Positions 62,316 through 64,000 of a DNA stretch of 64,000 nt are shown here, one piece after another. Every line of letters starts with the position of its first letter. Position 1 is the stretch's first letter. Origin of the DNA: Silicimonas algicola (lineage in GTDB: Bacteria > Pseudomonadota > Alphaproteobacteria > Rhodobacterales > Rhodobacteraceae). The DNA lies in the NCBI RefSeq assembly GCF_003148765.1, contig NZ_QGGV01000001.1, positions 242,001-306,000 of the forward strand, written 5' to 3'. Under the pieces are notes generated by a model. That model saw nothing but the letters and a program-made list of their open reading frames with translations. It was not told where the DNA came from and searched no databases. Both the position numbers and the translations under genes were made by a program.

Positions 62316-63625
62316 GTCCGTTCCCTCAGCTTCAGGCGCCGTACCAGGTCGGTCGCAAAGGCGGCACCGGGATCGATCCGCTCGACCTCGTCCAGCCACT
62401 GGCCCTGCTCGGAGTACATGCCTCGCACCGCTTCGGGAGACGCCACCGAGTCCTTGGCGAAGTAGATCCGCCCGCCCGCTTCGGCGGCCATGCGGATCAG
62501 GTCGCGGATCAGGCGTTCGGCGCCCGTGCGATTCGGGAAGTCGACGGCGAGCGTATAGCCCTCCATCGGGAAGGACAGAAACCCCGCGCGTCCGGGGCCG
62601 GTGCGTTTGAGCACCGCCAGCGGTGAGGCCAGCCCCGAATTCGCGACCTTCTCAAGGATACCGCGCAGGCGGTCGGCCTCGGCCAGCGGCACGACGCACT
62701 GGAACTGGTGAAAGCCCCGCTTGCCGTAGAGCCGGTTCCAGTCGTGGATCTTGTCGAGTGGAAAGAAGAAGTCGTCGACCGGTTTGACGAGGGTCCGACC
62801 CGAGGCCGGCACGCGCCGCCAATAGGCCGCGTTGAAGGCGCGGACGACGGGCGGGGACAGCGTAAGGCCGGGCGCGTCCATCGGGACCTTGCGGCCGCGT
62901 TTGGCTGGGCGGACGAGACCGCCGCCGGTCTCCGCCTCCTCGAGGATGCCGCGTCCGAGCGAGAGGCCTCGCGCGGTGGCGTCGATCCAACCCACGGAAT
63001 AGGTGGCGTCCGAGGCGTCGAGAAGGTGAAGGAACTCGTCCCAGTCCTGCACGCGTCTCTCGGTCACGACCATCACGTCGCCCTTGGCCTTGAGGAGCCG
63101 GAAGCGGGCCGAAAGGATCGGGCCGGTCTGACCCAGTCCGCCGACTGTCGCCTTGAAGAGCGGCGCATCGTCTTTTGGGGTGATCGTCCGCGGGCCGTCG
63201 CCGGTCATCAGCGTGATCTCGGTCACATGCTGGCCTAGGCTTCCCGCACCGTGGTGGTTCTTGCCGTGGACGTCCATGCAGATGCCGCCGCCCACGGTGG
63301 CGAAGCCGGTTCCCGGCATGACGGGCGGCAGCCAGCCGCGCGGCGAGAAGGTCGCAAGCAATTCGCCGATCATTGCGCCCGCCTCGACGTGGATCTCGCC
63401 GGTGGTCGCGTCGAAGTCGAGGACGCGGTCGAGACGGGTCATGTCGATGACACGTCCGCCGTCGTTGAGGCAGGCGTCGCCATAGCTGCGCCGCATCCCG
63501 ATCGCGGGGCTCGGGGTGTCGGCGGTCGCTTGTGCGACAGCCGCCGCGCGTTCGGGTCGCGCAACCTCGCCCGACGCGCGAAGGACGCGGCCCCAGCCGG
63601 CGTAGTCGCTAGATTTCCAGCGCAT
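62312..63625 (-). CDS. DprE1-like FAD-dependent oxidoreductase
   Basis: Encodes 437 residues of the VAO-type FAD family. GMRRSYGDACLN and PPVMPGTGFATVGGGICMDVH (FAD-binding, with the HGKNHHGAGSLG motif near 120-131) and, near the end, GYTLAVDFPN, GGRIYFAKDS and GAAFATDLVRRLKL follow mycobacterial DprE1 closely. Lys391 matches the active-site lysine, and the place of the benzothiazinone-reactive Cys is Ala360. It would oxidise polyprenylphosphoryl ribose to the 2-keto form. It starts 17 bp inside the preceding membrane-protein gene and overlaps the SDR gene by ATGA. Confidence 0.89.
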   Translation of the reverse strand: MRWKSSDYAGWGRVLRASGEVARPERAAAVAQATADTPSPAIGMRRSYGDACLNDGGRVIDMTRLDRVLDFDATTGEIHVEAGAMIGELLATFSPRGWLPPVMPGTGFATVGGGICMDVHGKNHHGAGSLGQHVTEITLMTGDGPRTITPKDDAPLFKATVGGLGQTGPILSARFRLLKAKGDVMVVTERRVQDWDEFLHLLDASDATYSVGWIDATARGLSLGRGILEEAETGGGLVRPAKRGRKVPMDAPGLTLSPPVVRAFNAAYWRRVPASGRTLVKPVDDFFFPLDKIHDWNRLYGKRGFHQFQCVVPLAEADRLRGILEKVANSGLASPLAVLKRTGPGRAGFLSFPMEGYTLAVDFPNRTGAERLIRDLIRMAAEAGGRIYFAKDSVASPEAVRGMYSEQGQWLDEVERIDPGAAFATDLVRRLKLRERT

Positions 63626-64000
63626 CGGCGGTCCTTTTCGAAAGACGCTCGGCATAGGGGAAAACCAGCAGACCGAGGCCAAGCGCGAACCAGAGCGTCG
63701 TCACGCGGATCACCAGCGTCGCGGGCAATGCGGTCTCGACCGGCACGCCGTCGAGGGCGAGAAGGGCGACCATCGCCGCCTCTGCTCCGCCAAGTCCGCC
63801 CGGTGCCCCAGTGAGCCCGCCGGCGAGCGTGGCGAAGACGAAGATGCCGACCGCCCGCCAGAAGGGCACCTCGGCCCCCATCCACCCGAGCAGAAGGTGG
63901 AAGGCATAGCCTTCGGCCAGCCAGCCGCCGGTGCCGAGCAGGCCGGCGATCAGAAGGGCCGAGGGACGCGAGAAGGCGTCGAGTGACAAGGCGGCGCGGC
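63609..64000 (-). CDS. UPF0104/lysylphosphatidylglycerol synthase-type membrane protein, partial
   Basis: Its 5' part lies beyond the right edge; about 130 codons are seen. Four membrane segments and the family box GGLTGAPGGLGGAEAAMVALL are clear, and the C-terminus runs FPYAERLSKRTADALEI. Such proteins (UPF0104, flippase-like) often sit in polyprenyl-phosphate sugar loci. It overlaps dprE1-like by 17 bp, so it belongs to the same operon and may move a lipid-linked pentose across the membrane. The function is inferred. Confidence 0.82.
   Translation of the reverse strand, partial: RAALSLDAFSRPSALLIAGLLGTGGWLAEGYAFHLLLGWMGAEVPFWRAVGIFVFATLAGGLTGAPGGLGGAEAAMVALLALDGVPVETALPATLVIRVTTLWFALGLGLLVFPYAERLSKRTADALEI

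Overview
The window looks like a chromosomal segment of a high-GC alphaproteobacterium of the Rhodobacteraceae/Roseobacter group. Pointers are the ffh-chorismate mutase-rpsP-rimM gene order, a DUF1150 gene beside hsp20, the cysteine-free L31, many ABC transporters of the liv and dpp types, a Tad pilus locus with GAVTVDW-type Flp pilins, and stop/start overlaps (ATGA or GTGA) throughout. The genus cannot be fixed from this sequence alone. I see no rRNA, tRNA, CRISPR array, prophage or insertion sequence.

Layout. 1-1098 (+): end of trmD, then rplS and rpmE. 1.2-2.6 kb (+): a secreted glutathione-peroxidase-like protein and 3-hydroxybutyrate dehydrogenase. 2.6-12.3 kb (-): a small secreted protein, a DUF502 protein, pseudouridine catabolism genes (psuG, psuK), a MobA-like nucleotidyltransferase and a complete branched-chain-type ABC transporter (livM, livH, livF, livG, livK) with two extra small genes. 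12.4-17 kb (-): rimM, rpsP, chorismate mutase, three tandem GNAT acetyltransferases and ffh. trmD-rplS and rpsP-rimM, normally one operon, lie on opposite strands and are split by the liv/psu block, as one inversion would produce.

17-31 kb is housekeeping: a DMT exporter, a TraB/GumN protein, groES-groEL under a textbook CIRCE operator, speD, a heat-shock unit (hsp20, DUF1150) with an RpoH-type promoter, purE-purK, a NUDIX enzyme, another DMT exporter, a beta-hydroxyacid dehydrogenase, pdxJ, O-acetylhomoserine sulfhydrylase, a glycosyltransferase-like protein, a CoA-binding protein and a crotonase-fold protein without catalytic glutamates. 31-45 kb: DUF3422, a dipeptide-type ABC system (dppABC divergent from a fused dppDF), DUF421, argE, a cupredoxin lipoprotein, an Lhr-type helicase, a GT2 glycosyltransferase and a MarR/MFS divergent pair.

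46.7-60.3 kb (mostly -) is a Tad/Flp pilus locus in several transcription units separated by terminators: flp2, flp1, rcpC, rcpA plus a lipoprotein, and tadZ-tadA-tadB-tadC-two TPR lipoproteins-prepilin peptidase; an AAA+ ATPase and a polytopic membrane protein adjoin it. After a lytic transglycosylase the window ends (61.6-64 kb, -) in a DprE1/DprE2-like pair and a UPF0104-type membrane protein, suggesting a D-arabinose-type polyprenyl-phosphate sugar pathway.

Two non-coding patterns recur. An 11-bp tandem repeat array stands just downstream of two unrelated genes 27 kb apart. GC-rich hairpins follow the substrate-binding-protein genes of both ABC transporters.
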